In this document: piece by piece, positions 1 through 8,348 of the stretch
How positions within the stretch are numbered: the stretch's first letter is position 1
How the letters are laid out: every line of letters starts with the position of its first letter
Source: an uncultured Flavobacteriales bacterium
Lineage (GTDB): Bacteria > Bacteroidota > Bacteroidia > Flavobacteriales_D > Sanyastnellaceae
DNA: 64,000 bases
Direction: 5' to 3'
NCBI GenBank assembly: GCA_943787435.1
Contig: CALSMK010000001.1
Coordinates: 1-64,000 of the forward strand
Notes under the pieces: generated by a model
What the model saw: only the letters and a program-made list of their open reading frames with translations
Database searches by the model: none
Told to the model about the DNA's origin: nothing
Made by a program: the position numbers and the translations under genes

Positions 1-1
1 A

Positions 2-2374
2 CTCGGGCTCTACTTTGGCGATTTCCAGTTCGGCATGGATCCGTTCCTGCTTTTGCGAGAAACCCCGCAAAATGCTGGACTTCCTTGGACGTTCAACCCC
101 AACTACATGGCGTTGATTCCTCAATTTGCCGATGGACAAGGACTCAATCCATTGCTGCAGAATTACTGGATGGTGATCCACCCTCCCACTTTGTTTTTGG
201 GGTTTGCCAGCACGTTGATGCCTTTCGCAATGGCCATGTCGGGCCTTTGGATGAAGGACCACAAGGAATGGATGAAGGCGGCCATTGGGTGGTCGTTTTT
301 TGGCGTGGCCATTTTGGGCGCCGGCATTTTGATGGGCGGCGCATGGGCCTATGAAGCCTTGAGTTTTGGTGGGTTCTGGGCCTGGGACCCCGTGGAAAAC
401 AGCTCTTTGGTTCCTTGGTTGGTTTTGGTCGCGGGCGCCCACTTGCTCTTGATCAACCGCGCCAAGCCAGGAACGGCAGTGACGGCCACCTACCTCATGA
501 TTGGGATGGCGTTTTTGTTGGTGGTGTACTCCACCTTCCTCACCAAAAGCGGAATCCTTGGCGACACCTCTGTGCACAGTTTTGTGGACAGCGGCATCTT
601 GCCTCAGCTTTTGGGCTTTCTGCTCGGATGCAGCTCCCTGTTCTGTGCCATGCTGCTCAAGTCGGGCAATGACCGAAGAATTTATGGGGCCATTCAAGTG
701 GCTCTGGCGGTGGGCATTGTGGTCCTCAATCCAGCCATTTGCGCCTTGGGCATGTTGTTGGTCATGGTGGCAGCCGTGCTGCGCGGGCATTTGACTCACT
801 TGCCACGCACCGACCAAGAAAGCCCACTTTGGACCCGTGAGTTTTGGATGTTCGTTGGCGGAATGCTCATGTTCGCTTCGGCGGTTCACATCACCTTCCA
901 AACCAGCCTGCCGGTTCTGAACCACTTCCTGGCTCCTTTTAGCGGCATGTTCCAATCCATTTTTGAATCCACGGGATCGACCCTGGCTCGGAAATTGGCT
1001 GCGCATGACCTGGCACCGGGAACCGACTTTGATGCGACCTACCACGCCATTCAGGTCCCCCTTGCGTTTTTGTTCATCTCCATCACCGCGTTCACTCAAT
1101 TTCTGCGGTTCGGTCGCGAACCAGGCAAGCATGTTTTCCTTCAGCCCTTGCGCAGCCTGGTGACCGCAGTGGTGCTCACATTTGCGACGGCATTGGCCTT
1201 TGACTTTGAAGCTTGGGAAACGCCGCGGATTGCGCTCATTTTTGCCTGCCTGTGGTCGATCACAGCCAATGCCGATTACATTCTTCAAATCCTCAAAGGC
1301 AAGTGGAACCATGCCGGGGCCAGCATTGCCCACATTGGCTTTGCTATGGTGATTTTGGGGGCCGTACTGTCCAATGCCAAGAAGGACATCATCAGCAACA
1401 ACCAATTCGGCGACTTGGAAGTCCTCAACGAGGCCCTATCCAACGACGAAGACCTGCTGCTCTTGGAAGGCGACACCCTGGCCATGGGCACGTATTATGT
1501 GAGCTATAAAGAGCGCCGCCAAGAAGGCATCCATGCCAAATTTGCGGTGGATTATTTCGAGACCCTGCCCCAAGATTACAGCCAAGGCGAGGTCGTGGCC
1601 AAAGATGGGTTTTTGTTTCAGTGCACCCAGAGCCACACTGCCAGCCCTGAGTTTGAAAAAGACATGGAGTCCAAATGGACCTTCATCCCCATTCCAAACC
1701 CCCGTCAATTGAATGAGGCCAAGCCTTGGTCTGCCGGACAACCCGGTGATTATCAATTCACGTTGAACCCCAAGATCCAGCTGAACGAGCAGATGGGCAA
1801 CGCACCTGAGCCCGACACCAAACACTATTGGAACAAGGACCTGTACACGCACATCAAATGGGGACGGGTGTCTGACCCTGAAGCCGACGAAGACGGCTGG
1901 ATGGATGGACGCAAACACGACATGATGCGCAAGGACAGCCTGCTGATTGGCAAATCGGTCTTGTCTTTGGATTCGATTTCAGCGGTCACCATGGCGCAGA
2001 AGCCTGAATTTGGAATGTTGGACAAAGACCTTGGGGTGGCCGCCCATTTCAGGCTCTCTGGAAACGGCCCTGACACGAATTTCACAGCACTGTACATTGT
2101 TCGAGACAGCTTGCTGATCCCCGACATGGTGACCCTGAAAGACCGAGGAGTCAAAATTCGAATCGATGGATTTAGGCCTGCTGAAGCCACATTCGAAGCT
2201 GTGGTCTGGGAGAACCTGTCCATTCGGAGGGATTTCATTGTGATGCAAGCGACCATCTTCCCCCAAATCAATCTGCTTTGGCTCGGTTGCATCATCATGA
2301 CAGCCGGTGCCTTGATGTCGGTGAGACAAACCCGCCGAAAACGGCGGAACACCCAACCCCCAAAAGCCGCATGA
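2..2374 (+). CDS. ccmF: CcmF/CcsA-type cytochrome c assembly protein (5' truncated)
   Basis: Heme-handling membrane protein of the cytochrome c maturation pathway, which delivers heme to apocytochrome c at the outer face of the inner membrane. The frame is open from base 2, before the first ATG at 35, so the true start lies upstream of the window. Seen: a conserved HPP motif near residue 60, the tryptophan-rich WWD signature (FWAWDPVENSS) near residue 130 counted from the window edge, many hydrophobic helices, a soluble domain from about residue 450, and a last helix just before a basic tail. The order of WWD motif, later helices and soluble domain fits CcmF better than short CcsA proteins. 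Its stop overlaps the next start (ATGA). Confidence 0.9.
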   Translation, partial: LGLYFGDFQFGMDPFLLLRETPQNAGLPWTFNPNYMALIPQFADGQGLNPLLQNYWMVIHPPTLFLGFASTLMPFAMAMSGLWMKDHKEWMKAAIGWSFFGVAILGAGILMGGAWAYEALSFGGFWAWDPVENSSLVPWLVLVAGAHLLLINRAKPGTAVTATYLMIGMAFLLVVYSTFLTKSGILGDTSVHSFVDSGILPQLLGFLLGCSSLFCAMLLKSGNDRRIYGAIQVALAVGIVVLNPAICALGMLLVMVAAVLRGHLTHLPRTDQESPLWTREFWMFVGGMLMFASAVHITFQTSLPVLNHFLAPFSGMFQSIFESTGSTLARKLAAHDLAPGTDFDATYHAIQVPLAFLFISITAFTQFLRFGREPGKHVFLQPLRSLVTAVVLTFATALAFDFEAWETPRIALIFACLWSITANADYILQILKGKWNHAGASIAHIGFAMVILGAVLSNAKKDIISNNQFGDLEVLNEALSNDEDLLLLEGDTLAMGTYYVSYKERRQEGIHAKFAVDYFETLPQDYSQGEVVAKDGFLFQCTQSHTASPEFEKDMESKWTFIPIPNPRQLNEAKPWSAGQPGDYQFTLNPKIQLNEQMGNAPEPDTKHYWNKDLYTHIKWGRVSDPEADEDGWMDGRKHDMMRKDSLLIGKSVLSLDSISAVTMAQKPEFGMLDKDLGVAAHFRLSGNGPDTNFTALYIVRDSLLIPDMVTLKDRGVKIRIDGFRPAEATFEAVVWENLSIRRDFIVMQATIFPQINLLWLGCIIMTAGALMSVRQTRRKRRNTQPPKAA

Positions 2375-3159
2375 TCCATTGCGCCCATGTGATTGGAATG
2401 GGGCGACTTGGGCGACACCTCGCCCAACGTCTTGAGGACATTGGAGTTCAGGTCCAACGATGGAACCGCACCTCTGGTGCTGAAGCACAGGACTTGGCCC
2501 ATTGGGCCCCTATCGGAAATCCAGAAGCGGTGTTCTTGGCCGTATCCGACGGCGCCATATCCACTGTGGCCTCTCAAATCAAGCCCCAATTAAGCCCGAA
2601 AACACTGCTGATTCACCATGCAGGTTCTGTGCAAAGAGAGGCCCTTGATTGGCCCCAGTCCCGCACAGGAGTCTTGTGGGCCCCCATGACCTTTCAGCCC
2701 GGCACTGCTCCAGATTGGGAGGCCATGCCACTGGCCGTTGACACCGATCATGAGGGCCTCCGGAATTGGGCAGCTCGTTTGGCCCCAGAGTGCTTCCCTG
2801 TGACCGAAACCCAGCGCAAGCATTTGCATTTGGGAGCCGTTCTTCTAGGCAACCTTACAGCGGCTTGGATGGGAACGGTAGAAAACCACCTTTCTCGACT
2901 CAACCTCGACGCCAAGGTCCTGAAGCCTCTCGTTCAAGCGAGCGTCGATAAAGCATTGGCAGGCAACGCTCTGAAAACAGTAACGGGTCCAGCCGCCCGA
3001 AACGACAGAGACACCCTGAACACACAATCAGATTTGCTTAAGTCGACGGAGACCGAATCGCAATTGGCCCTTTTGCATCACCTTTTGACCAACCTCATTC
3101 TTTCCGAACATGGACACCAACCCCTCCCCCCACTTCAAACAAAGACTGGCCAAGATTGA
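2371..3159 (+). CDS. DUF2520 Rossmann-fold NAD(P)-binding protein
   Basis: A 262-residue cytoplasmic protein with an N-terminal Rossmann fold (GMGRLGRHLA near residue 9) followed by an all-helical C-terminal half that resembles the DUF2520 domain (HLHLGAVLLGNLTAAW). Such proteins look like 6-phosphogluconate/pyrroline-carboxylate reductase relatives, but the substrate is unknown and none is proposed here. The ATG at 2371 is chosen because it starts just before the glycine-rich loop and overlaps the ccmF stop by four bases; an in-frame TTG at 2278 would add 31 residues inside ccmF. The 3' end overlaps the next gene by 50 bases, so translation is probably coupled. Confidence 0.8.
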   Translation: MIHCAHVIGMGRLGRHLAQRLEDIGVQVQRWNRTSGAEAQDLAHWAPIGNPEAVFLAVSDGAISTVASQIKPQLSPKTLLIHHAGSVQREALDWPQSRTGVLWAPMTFQPGTAPDWEAMPLAVDTDHEGLRNWAARLAPECFPVTETQRKHLHLGAVLLGNLTAAWMGTVENHLSRLNLDAKVLKPLVQASVDKALAGNALKTVTGPAARNDRDTLNTQSDLLKSTETESQLALLHHLLTNLILSEHGHQPLPPLQTKTGQD

Positions 3160-3646
3160 AGCCTTTGTCTTTGACAATGACGGTGTTTTTACCAACGGCA
3201 CCGTATACCTCATGCCCGGCGGAGAGCAGGTTCGAACCGCCAGCACAAAAGACGGATATGCCGTCCAGCACGCCGCCAAGAACGGGGTCAAAATGGCCAT
3301 GATCACCGGCGGCAGAAGCGACGAAGTGATCCGTCGAATGAATGGGCTGGGCGTGACCGAAGTGATCACAGGTGCAGCCGTCAAATTGGGAGAGTTGGAA
3401 TCGTTGGCCGAGAAGTGGAACATTTCCTTGGACCAAATCTGCTACATGGGAGACGACATTCCTGACATTCCCGTCCTCCAAGCTTCCGGTCTCGCATGCT
3501 GCCCAAACGATGCAGTCCCCGAAGTTCGAGCCGTTTGCGATTACATCAGTCCCATCGCAGGAGGCCATGGTTGCGTCCGAGACATTTTGGAACAAGCCAT
3601 GAAAGTGAAAGGTCTGTGGATGAATGAGCTCGCACACGCGTGGTGA
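3110..3646 (+). CDS. kdsC: KdsC-like HAD phosphatase (3-deoxy-D-manno-octulosonate 8-phosphate phosphatase)
   Basis: A 178-residue HAD-superfamily phosphatase without a cap domain. KdsC enzymes dephosphorylate Kdo-8-phosphate in lipopolysaccharide core synthesis, usually as tetramers. Seen in order: the nucleophile motif FDNDGVFTNG (residues about 21-30), the ITGGRS motif near residue 66, and GDDIPD near residue 113 as the metal-binding motif IV. Length matches KdsC (170-190 residues). The middle residue of the first motif is Asn where many family members have Val or Leu, outside the two catalytic Asp positions. It starts inside the 3' end of the DUF2520 gene. A different small sugar-acid phosphate substrate cannot be excluded. 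Confidence 0.85.
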   Translation: MDTNPSPHFKQRLAKIEAFVFDNDGVFTNGTVYLMPGGEQVRTASTKDGYAVQHAAKNGVKMAMITGGRSDEVIRRMNGLGVTEVITGAAVKLGELESLAEKWNISLDQICYMGDDIPDIPVLQASGLACCPNDAVPEVRAVCDYISPIAGGHGCVRDILEQAMKVKGLWMNELAHAW

Positions 3647-3651
3647 ACGCG

Positions 3652-3659
3652 TAAGTTTG
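3652..3659 (+). promoter_or_regulatory. Bacteroidota -7 promoter element upstream of yidC
   Basis: Exact TAnnTTTG match (TAAGTTTG), seven bases before the yidC ATG at 3667. With the usual 4-7 base distance to the start site, transcription would begin at or next to the start codon, giving a nearly leaderless mRNA. No convincing -33 TTG element was seen. Confidence 0.55.
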
Positions 3660-3666
3660 CCGCCCA

Positions 3667-5465
3667 ATGGATCGCAACACCGTTACTGGATTCGTGCTGA
3701 TTTTCGCGATGGTCATCGTGTATCAGCTGTATTTCGTTCCTGCTCCGGAGCCCCAAGCAGCAGCGCCAACCGAAATTTCTGATTCTCCTCAGGAGGTCGA
3801 GAGCATTGCAGAGTTCGCCCAATCGAACAATTCTGCCTCGGACAGCACCTATGTGCCCAAAACCGCCTTTCTGGAATCTGATCTGCTCAAGGTCGAATTG
3901 ACCACAGATGGTGGCATCCCTCTCTCAGCTGAACTGTTGGACGGCTACCTCGACTATTGGAACAAACAACCCATTCGCCTCTGGAACCCCAACAGTTCCG
4001 ACATGAACTGGATTGCCCGTGGCGAAGGATCCTACAACCAAAATTTCGACCTCATTTCGGCCACCAGCGATGAAGTGGTGATGAAGAACCGAGGCTCCGG
4101 TCCACTTCGCACATTGACCTACACCATCGACGGTTATCTGCTCGATGTGAGCGCTGAATTCGAGGATGCGCGAGGGGAAGTCGGCTTCCAATGGCAAGCG
4201 GACGGCGCGCACAATGAGAAAGGCATCGACGTCGAACGCCAAAAGAGCAGCATCTACTACCGCGAGCAAGGACGAGGACGAGACTACCTCACCGAAGGCA
4301 CTGACAAATCACAAAACATTGAAGACCCGGTTGAATGGGTGGCTTTCAAACAGAATTACTTCTCGGCCATTGTGGGCACAGACTTGGGATTCACTTCGGG
4401 TCTGCTTCGCAGCTTGCCTCCCACAGAATCGTCGGACACTTCCATGACCATGCGCTACGGCATGGACGTGAAGCTGCCGACCGCCGACCTGGACGGCCGA
4501 GAAATCGCCGAATTGAGGTTCTATTTTGGCCCAAATGACGCCAACCAACTGAAGACCACTGGATGGGGAGAAATTGGTCGGGTGATCGATTTCGGTTGGT
4601 GGATTTTTGGCTGGATCAACCGCAACCTGATCTTCCCATTCTACGCACTCTTGGCCCAGTACATTGGTTCAGCAGGACTGATTGTGCTGATCATGACCCT
4701 GTGCATCAAAACCCTCCTCTCTCCCATCACCTGGAAGAACTATGTGAGCTCGGCCAAAATGCGGGTCCTGAAACCCGACATGGAGGAGCTCAATGCAAAG
4801 TTCCCAGACAAGGATGACGCTGTGGAGCGGCAACAGGCTACCATGAAACTGTACCGCGACAGTGGGGTTAACCCCTTGGCCGGTTGCATTCCTCAGCTGA
4901 TTCAAATGCCGCTCCTGTACGCCATGTTCAGGTTCTTCCCAGCCAACATTGAGCTCAGAGGCAAGTCCTTCTTGTGGGCCGACGACTTGGGGGCCTATGA
5001 CAGCATCTTGGATCTGCCTTTTGAAATCCCATTCTACGGCGCACACGTCTCAGGATTCACTCTGCTCATGGCCGGCTCGATGTTCTTCTACATGGGTCAG
5101 ACCATGTCGCAGCAGGCGGCACCCACACAGCCAGGCATGCCAGACATGCGGATCATGGCCAAAATCATGCCGCTGTTCATGCTGTTCTTCTTCAACAAAT
5201 TTGCGAGTGGATTGAGCCTTTACTATTTCATGGCCAACCTGGTCACCATTGGTCAGGTGGGGGTCGTGAAGCGGTTCTTCATCGATGAAGACAAGATCCG
5301 TGAAAAGATCAAGGCCAAACAGGAAACCCCGAAGCCGGAAAAGAAAAAAGGCGGTTTGCCCAAAGGCTCGAGGCCATGCAAAAAGAGCAGCAAAAGCGCG
5401 CTGATGAAATGAAAGACCAGCGCGACAAGGCCCGAAAGTCTCGCAACCAAAAGCGCAAGAAATAA
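3667..5465 (+). CDS. yidC: Membrane protein insertase YidC (one frameshift near the 3' end)
   Basis: Inserts and folds inner-membrane proteins, alone or with SecYEG. Seen: a first membrane helix at residues about 7-24, a Pro/Ala linker, a large periplasmic beta-rich domain (about 50-330), then the conserved C-terminal insertase core with five helices, including the groove segment KTLLSPITWK and the AKMRVLKP loop. The uninterrupted frame ends at 5412 with an atypical tail after residue about 560, whereas the -1 frame continues from the A6 run at 5344-5349 with FAQRLEAMQKEQQKR and a Lys-rich end at 5465, which is the usual Bacteroidota YidC tail. One added A restores a 599-residue protein. Either an assembly error or A-run slippage. 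Confidence 0.93.
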
Positions 5466-5478
5466 CGCACTCCGGGAC

Positions 5479-5937
5479 ATGCAACGCACGTTATTCGCTG
5501 CTTTGGTATTCGGGGCACTCTCTGCCCTTTCAACGTCGTGTCACGGCCCCAAACATTACCTCTCGCATTCCAACGATCCCTGGCTTCGCTTTGAGCGCAC
5601 CATGTGCTTTGGCCAATGTCCCGCATTCACTCTAGAGGTGCAGTTGGACGGCACAGCATCATTCAAAGGCCGCGCCCACATCAAGCCCCTTGGCGAGCAC
5701 CAAGCACAATGGTCGCCTTCCGACCTTGAATTGCTGGCCCAAACTGCAGCAGAAATCCGCCTTCACCGGTGGGCAGGAACCTATGACAACCCCATGGTCA
5801 TGGACCTCCCTGCGACCAAGCTCACAATGGGCGAGTACACGGTCTTTGACCGAATCGACGGACCTGATTTGGACGCGCTCTACCGTCAAATGGACAGTTT
5901 GATACAAGCCACAACGTGGCTTCCGACGGGCCACTGA
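5479..5937 (+). CDS. Small putative lipoprotein, DUF6438-like
   Basis: A 152-residue protein with a lipoprotein-type signal peptide: MQRTLFAALVFGAL followed by the lipobox LSTSC, so Cys21 is the probable lipidated residue. The mature part contains an RTMCFGQCPAFTLEVQLDG motif, the hallmark of small Bacteroidota proteins of the DUF6438 type (two cysteines in CFGxCP plus a short beta-rich domain). No function is known and no catalytic residues are evident. It starts 13 bases after the corrected yidC stop and has no clear promoter of its own, so it is probably read from the yidC transcript. Likely anchored in the inner or outer membrane facing the periplasm. Confidence 0.7.
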   Translation: MQRTLFAALVFGALSALSTSCHGPKHYLSHSNDPWLRFERTMCFGQCPAFTLEVQLDGTASFKGRAHIKPLGEHQAQWSPSDLELLAQTAAEIRLHRWAGTYDNPMVMDLPATKLTMGEYTVFDRIDGPDLDALYRQMDSLIQATTWLPTGH

Positions 5938-5993
5938 TTGACGGCAAATTCCGGGGTCCCATCTCCCCATGTGGTGGTAAGCCTCTCTGCTCC

Positions 5994-6001
5994 TATTTTC
6001 G
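5994..6001 (+). promoter_or_regulatory. Variant -7 element upstream of the S46 peptidase gene
   Basis: TATTTTCG, one mismatch to TAnnTTTG, 50 bases before the ATG at 6052. It is the best promoter candidate in the 114-base gap after the small lipoprotein gene. Confidence 0.35.
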
Positions 6002-6051
6002 CGCCGCAACTTTCCCCAGATCCGGGGCTGTTGCCTACGACGAACAACACC

Positions 6052-8268
6052 ATGAAGCAACGCATCATCCTGCTGCTCTTTGCAGCTTTCCAACTCGCGG
6101 CAACCACAGCCAAGGCCGACGAAGGCATGTGGCTCCTCCACATGCTCCAACGCATCAACGAAGCCGAAATGCAAGAGATGGGCCTCAACCTAAGCGCTGA
6201 GGACATCTACTCGATGAACCAGGCTTGTCTGCGCGACGCCGTGATCACCCTCAACGGTGGCAGCTGCACCGCCGAGATCATTTCTGACCAAGGATTGGTT
6301 TTGACCAACCACCACTGCGCCTATGGTGCAATTCAAGGATTCAGTACCGTTGAAGACGACATCCTCACCAACGGATTCTGGGCCATGTCCATGGAAGAAG
6401 AAAAGCCCATCCCCGACTTCAGCGTGACTTTTTTGCAGCGCATTGAAGACATGACCGACCGGGTTTTGGCCGATGTGACAGCCGATATGGACGAAGGAAC
6501 ACGCCAGCAGGCGATCCAAGCGGCCATTTCACAAATTGAAGAAGAAGAGAAGGGCATCAACCCCGACTTCCGCCCTCAGGTGAAGTCCTTCTATCACGAG
6601 AATGAATTCTACCTGTTTGTGTACCGCGACTACAGCGACATCCGTCTGGTGGGCAACCCACCAGAGAGCATTGGTAAGTTTGGTGGAGACACCGACAACT
6701 GGATGTGGCCCCGCCACACCGGTGACTTTTCCTTGCTCCGCATCTATTCCGGCGCCGACGGAAACCCTGCGGAATACAGCGAAGAGAACATCCCCTACAC
6801 ACCCAAGCGTCACTTGAAGGTGTCCTTGGACGGTGTAGACAATGGAGACTTCACCATGATCATGGGTTACCCTGGAAGCACCGACCGCTTTTTGAGCAGC
6901 CATGGTGTAGAACAAGCCTTGGACCTCTACAACCCCAGCGTAGTCGACGTACGTGACTTGAAGCTCAAGACCATGAAGACCCACATGGATGCTGATCCTG
7001 CTGTTCGCATTCAATACGCGGCCAAGTATGCGCAAACCGCCAACTATTGGAAGTACTACATCGGTCAGTCCAAAGGCCTCCGCGCATTGGACGTCTATGG
7101 CAAAAAGAAAGGCCTTGAGGATGAGTTTGCAGCTTGGATGTCCGAAGACCCTGCACGTGAAACCACTTATGGCGAGACCCTTGGTTTGCTCGAGGAGTAC
7201 TACAACAACACCGACGCCACTGTGAAAGGTCAAGTGTATTCATTGGAGGCTGGCTTGATTGGGTGCGACCTGATGTTGTTTGCCTACCGCGTTGCGGCCA
7301 ATGGACCAGGTTTGCTCAGCGAAGATCCCGAGCGCGCTGCGAGGGCCACTGCGGGCTTGCAAGGACTCGCTGAAGGGTTCTTCAAAGACTACGATGCTGC
7401 AACCGACCGCGATTTGTTTGTGCAGCTCATGACCAAATACATGGCAGACATCTCGGCAGAGCAACAGCCCTCCTTGTTCAATACTGTGCGCGACAAGTAC
7501 AAGGGAGACTTCAACCGCTACGCCGACAAGATGTACCCCAAGAGCTTCTTGACCGACCCAACACGCTTCGCTGAATTCCTCGCCAACCCAAGTCAAAAGG
7601 TGATGGACAAAGACCTCGCTGTGGCCGCGGCCTCGAGCATGATCGAAACCTACAGAAGCTATTTCGCATCTCCAGAGCAAGCCAAGTACGACCGGAGCTA
7701 CCGCCTGCTCACCGCAGGTCTGCGCGAAATGCAGCCAGAGAAAATGTGGTACCCAGATGCCAACTCCACCATGCGATTGAGCTACGGAACGGTGGGCGAT
7801 TACGATCCCGCCGATGCGGTTCACTACGACTTTGTGACCACCGCCGAGGGCATCCTCCAAAAGAAGGACAACAGCAACCCTGAATTTGTGGTGGACCCCA
7901 CCCTTGAGACCCTCATCCGCAACAAGGATTACGGACGCTATGCTGACGAAGAAGGCGACCTTGTCCTTTGCTTCATCTCTGGCAATGACATCACCGGAGG
8001 AAACTCTGGAAGCCCTGTTCTGAACGGAGACGGTGACCTCATTGGCTTGGCCTTTGACGGAAACTGGGAAGCCATGAGTGGCGACATCGCCTTTGAGCCT
8101 GAGCTCCAGCGCACCATCAGCGTGGACATCCGTTATGTGATGTGGGTGATCGACAAGATGGCCGGTGCTCAGAACCTCATCGACGAGATTGACTTTGTGA
8201 CCACGCCGAAAGAGGCGAAAATGGAAATTCCTGTGGAGGAAGCGCCTTCCATGGAAAAAGGCCGCTGA
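6052..8268 (+). CDS. S46 family dipeptidyl peptidase, DPP7-like
   Basis: Exported serine exopeptidase that removes dipeptides from the N-terminus of oligopeptides in the periplasm, feeding peptide use. The 738-residue length is typical. Seen: a signal peptide (about residues 1-22, ending TAKA), the catalytic His in TNHHCAYG (residues 87-88), the conserved WMWPRHTGDF block near residue 225 that carries the Asp region, and the nucleophile in GGNSGSPV (Ser652). In the S1 pocket the motif reads FDGNWEA with Gly670; in this family Gly at that place marks DPP7-type (hydrophobic P1) specificity and Arg marks DPP11 (acidic P1). Start chosen at the ATG directly before the signal peptide. Transcription ends at the strong hairpin at 8286. 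Confidence 0.93.
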   Translation: MKQRIILLLFAAFQLAATTAKADEGMWLLHMLQRINEAEMQEMGLNLSAEDIYSMNQACLRDAVITLNGGSCTAEIISDQGLVLTNHHCAYGAIQGFSTVEDDILTNGFWAMSMEEEKPIPDFSVTFLQRIEDMTDRVLADVTADMDEGTRQQAIQAAISQIEEEEKGINPDFRPQVKSFYHENEFYLFVYRDYSDIRLVGNPPESIGKFGGDTDNWMWPRHTGDFSLLRIYSGADGNPAEYSEENIPYTPKRHLKVSLDGVDNGDFTMIMGYPGSTDRFLSSHGVEQALDLYNPSVVDVRDLKLKTMKTHMDADPAVRIQYAAKYAQTANYWKYYIGQSKGLRALDVYGKKKGLEDEFAAWMSEDPARETTYGETLGLLEEYYNNTDATVKGQVYSLEAGLIGCDLMLFAYRVAANGPGLLSEDPERAARATAGLQGLAEGFFKDYDAATDRDLFVQLMTKYMADISAEQQPSLFNTVRDKYKGDFNRYADKMYPKSFLTDPTRFAEFLANPSQKVMDKDLAVAAASSMIETYRSYFASPEQAKYDRSYRLLTAGLREMQPEKMWYPDANSTMRLSYGTVGDYDPADAVHYDFVTTAEGILQKKDNSNPEFVVDPTLETLIRNKDYGRYADEEGDLVLCFISGNDITGGNSGSPVLNGDGDLIGLAFDGNWEAMSGDIAFEPELQRTISVDIRYVMWVIDKMAGAQNLIDEIDFVTTPKEAKMEIPVEEAPSMEKGR

Positions 8269-8285
8269 TCGAATTCAGCCCCAAC

Positions 8286-8318
8286 AAAAAGCCCCGCCTG
8301 TTCCAGGCGGGGCTTTTT
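8286..8318. terminator. Bidirectional intrinsic terminator between S46 peptidase gene and ppc
   Basis: Perfect 15-bp inverted repeat AAAAAGCCCCGCCTG / CAGGCGGGGCTTTTT around a 3-base TTC loop. The flanking A and T runs give a U-tract on both strands, so it can stop the plus-strand S46 transcript and the minus-strand ppc transcript. Confidence 0.9.
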
Positions 8319-8348
8319 TATGCGATCCTCTTTTGATTCGCAACCGAA

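Noticed and set aside
5344-5350. Programmed -1 frameshift in yidC as the main explanation
   Set aside because: Ten other unrelated single-base breaks occur in the window, the P-site pairing after slippage would be poor, and no downstream pseudoknot is evident; kept only as an alternative.
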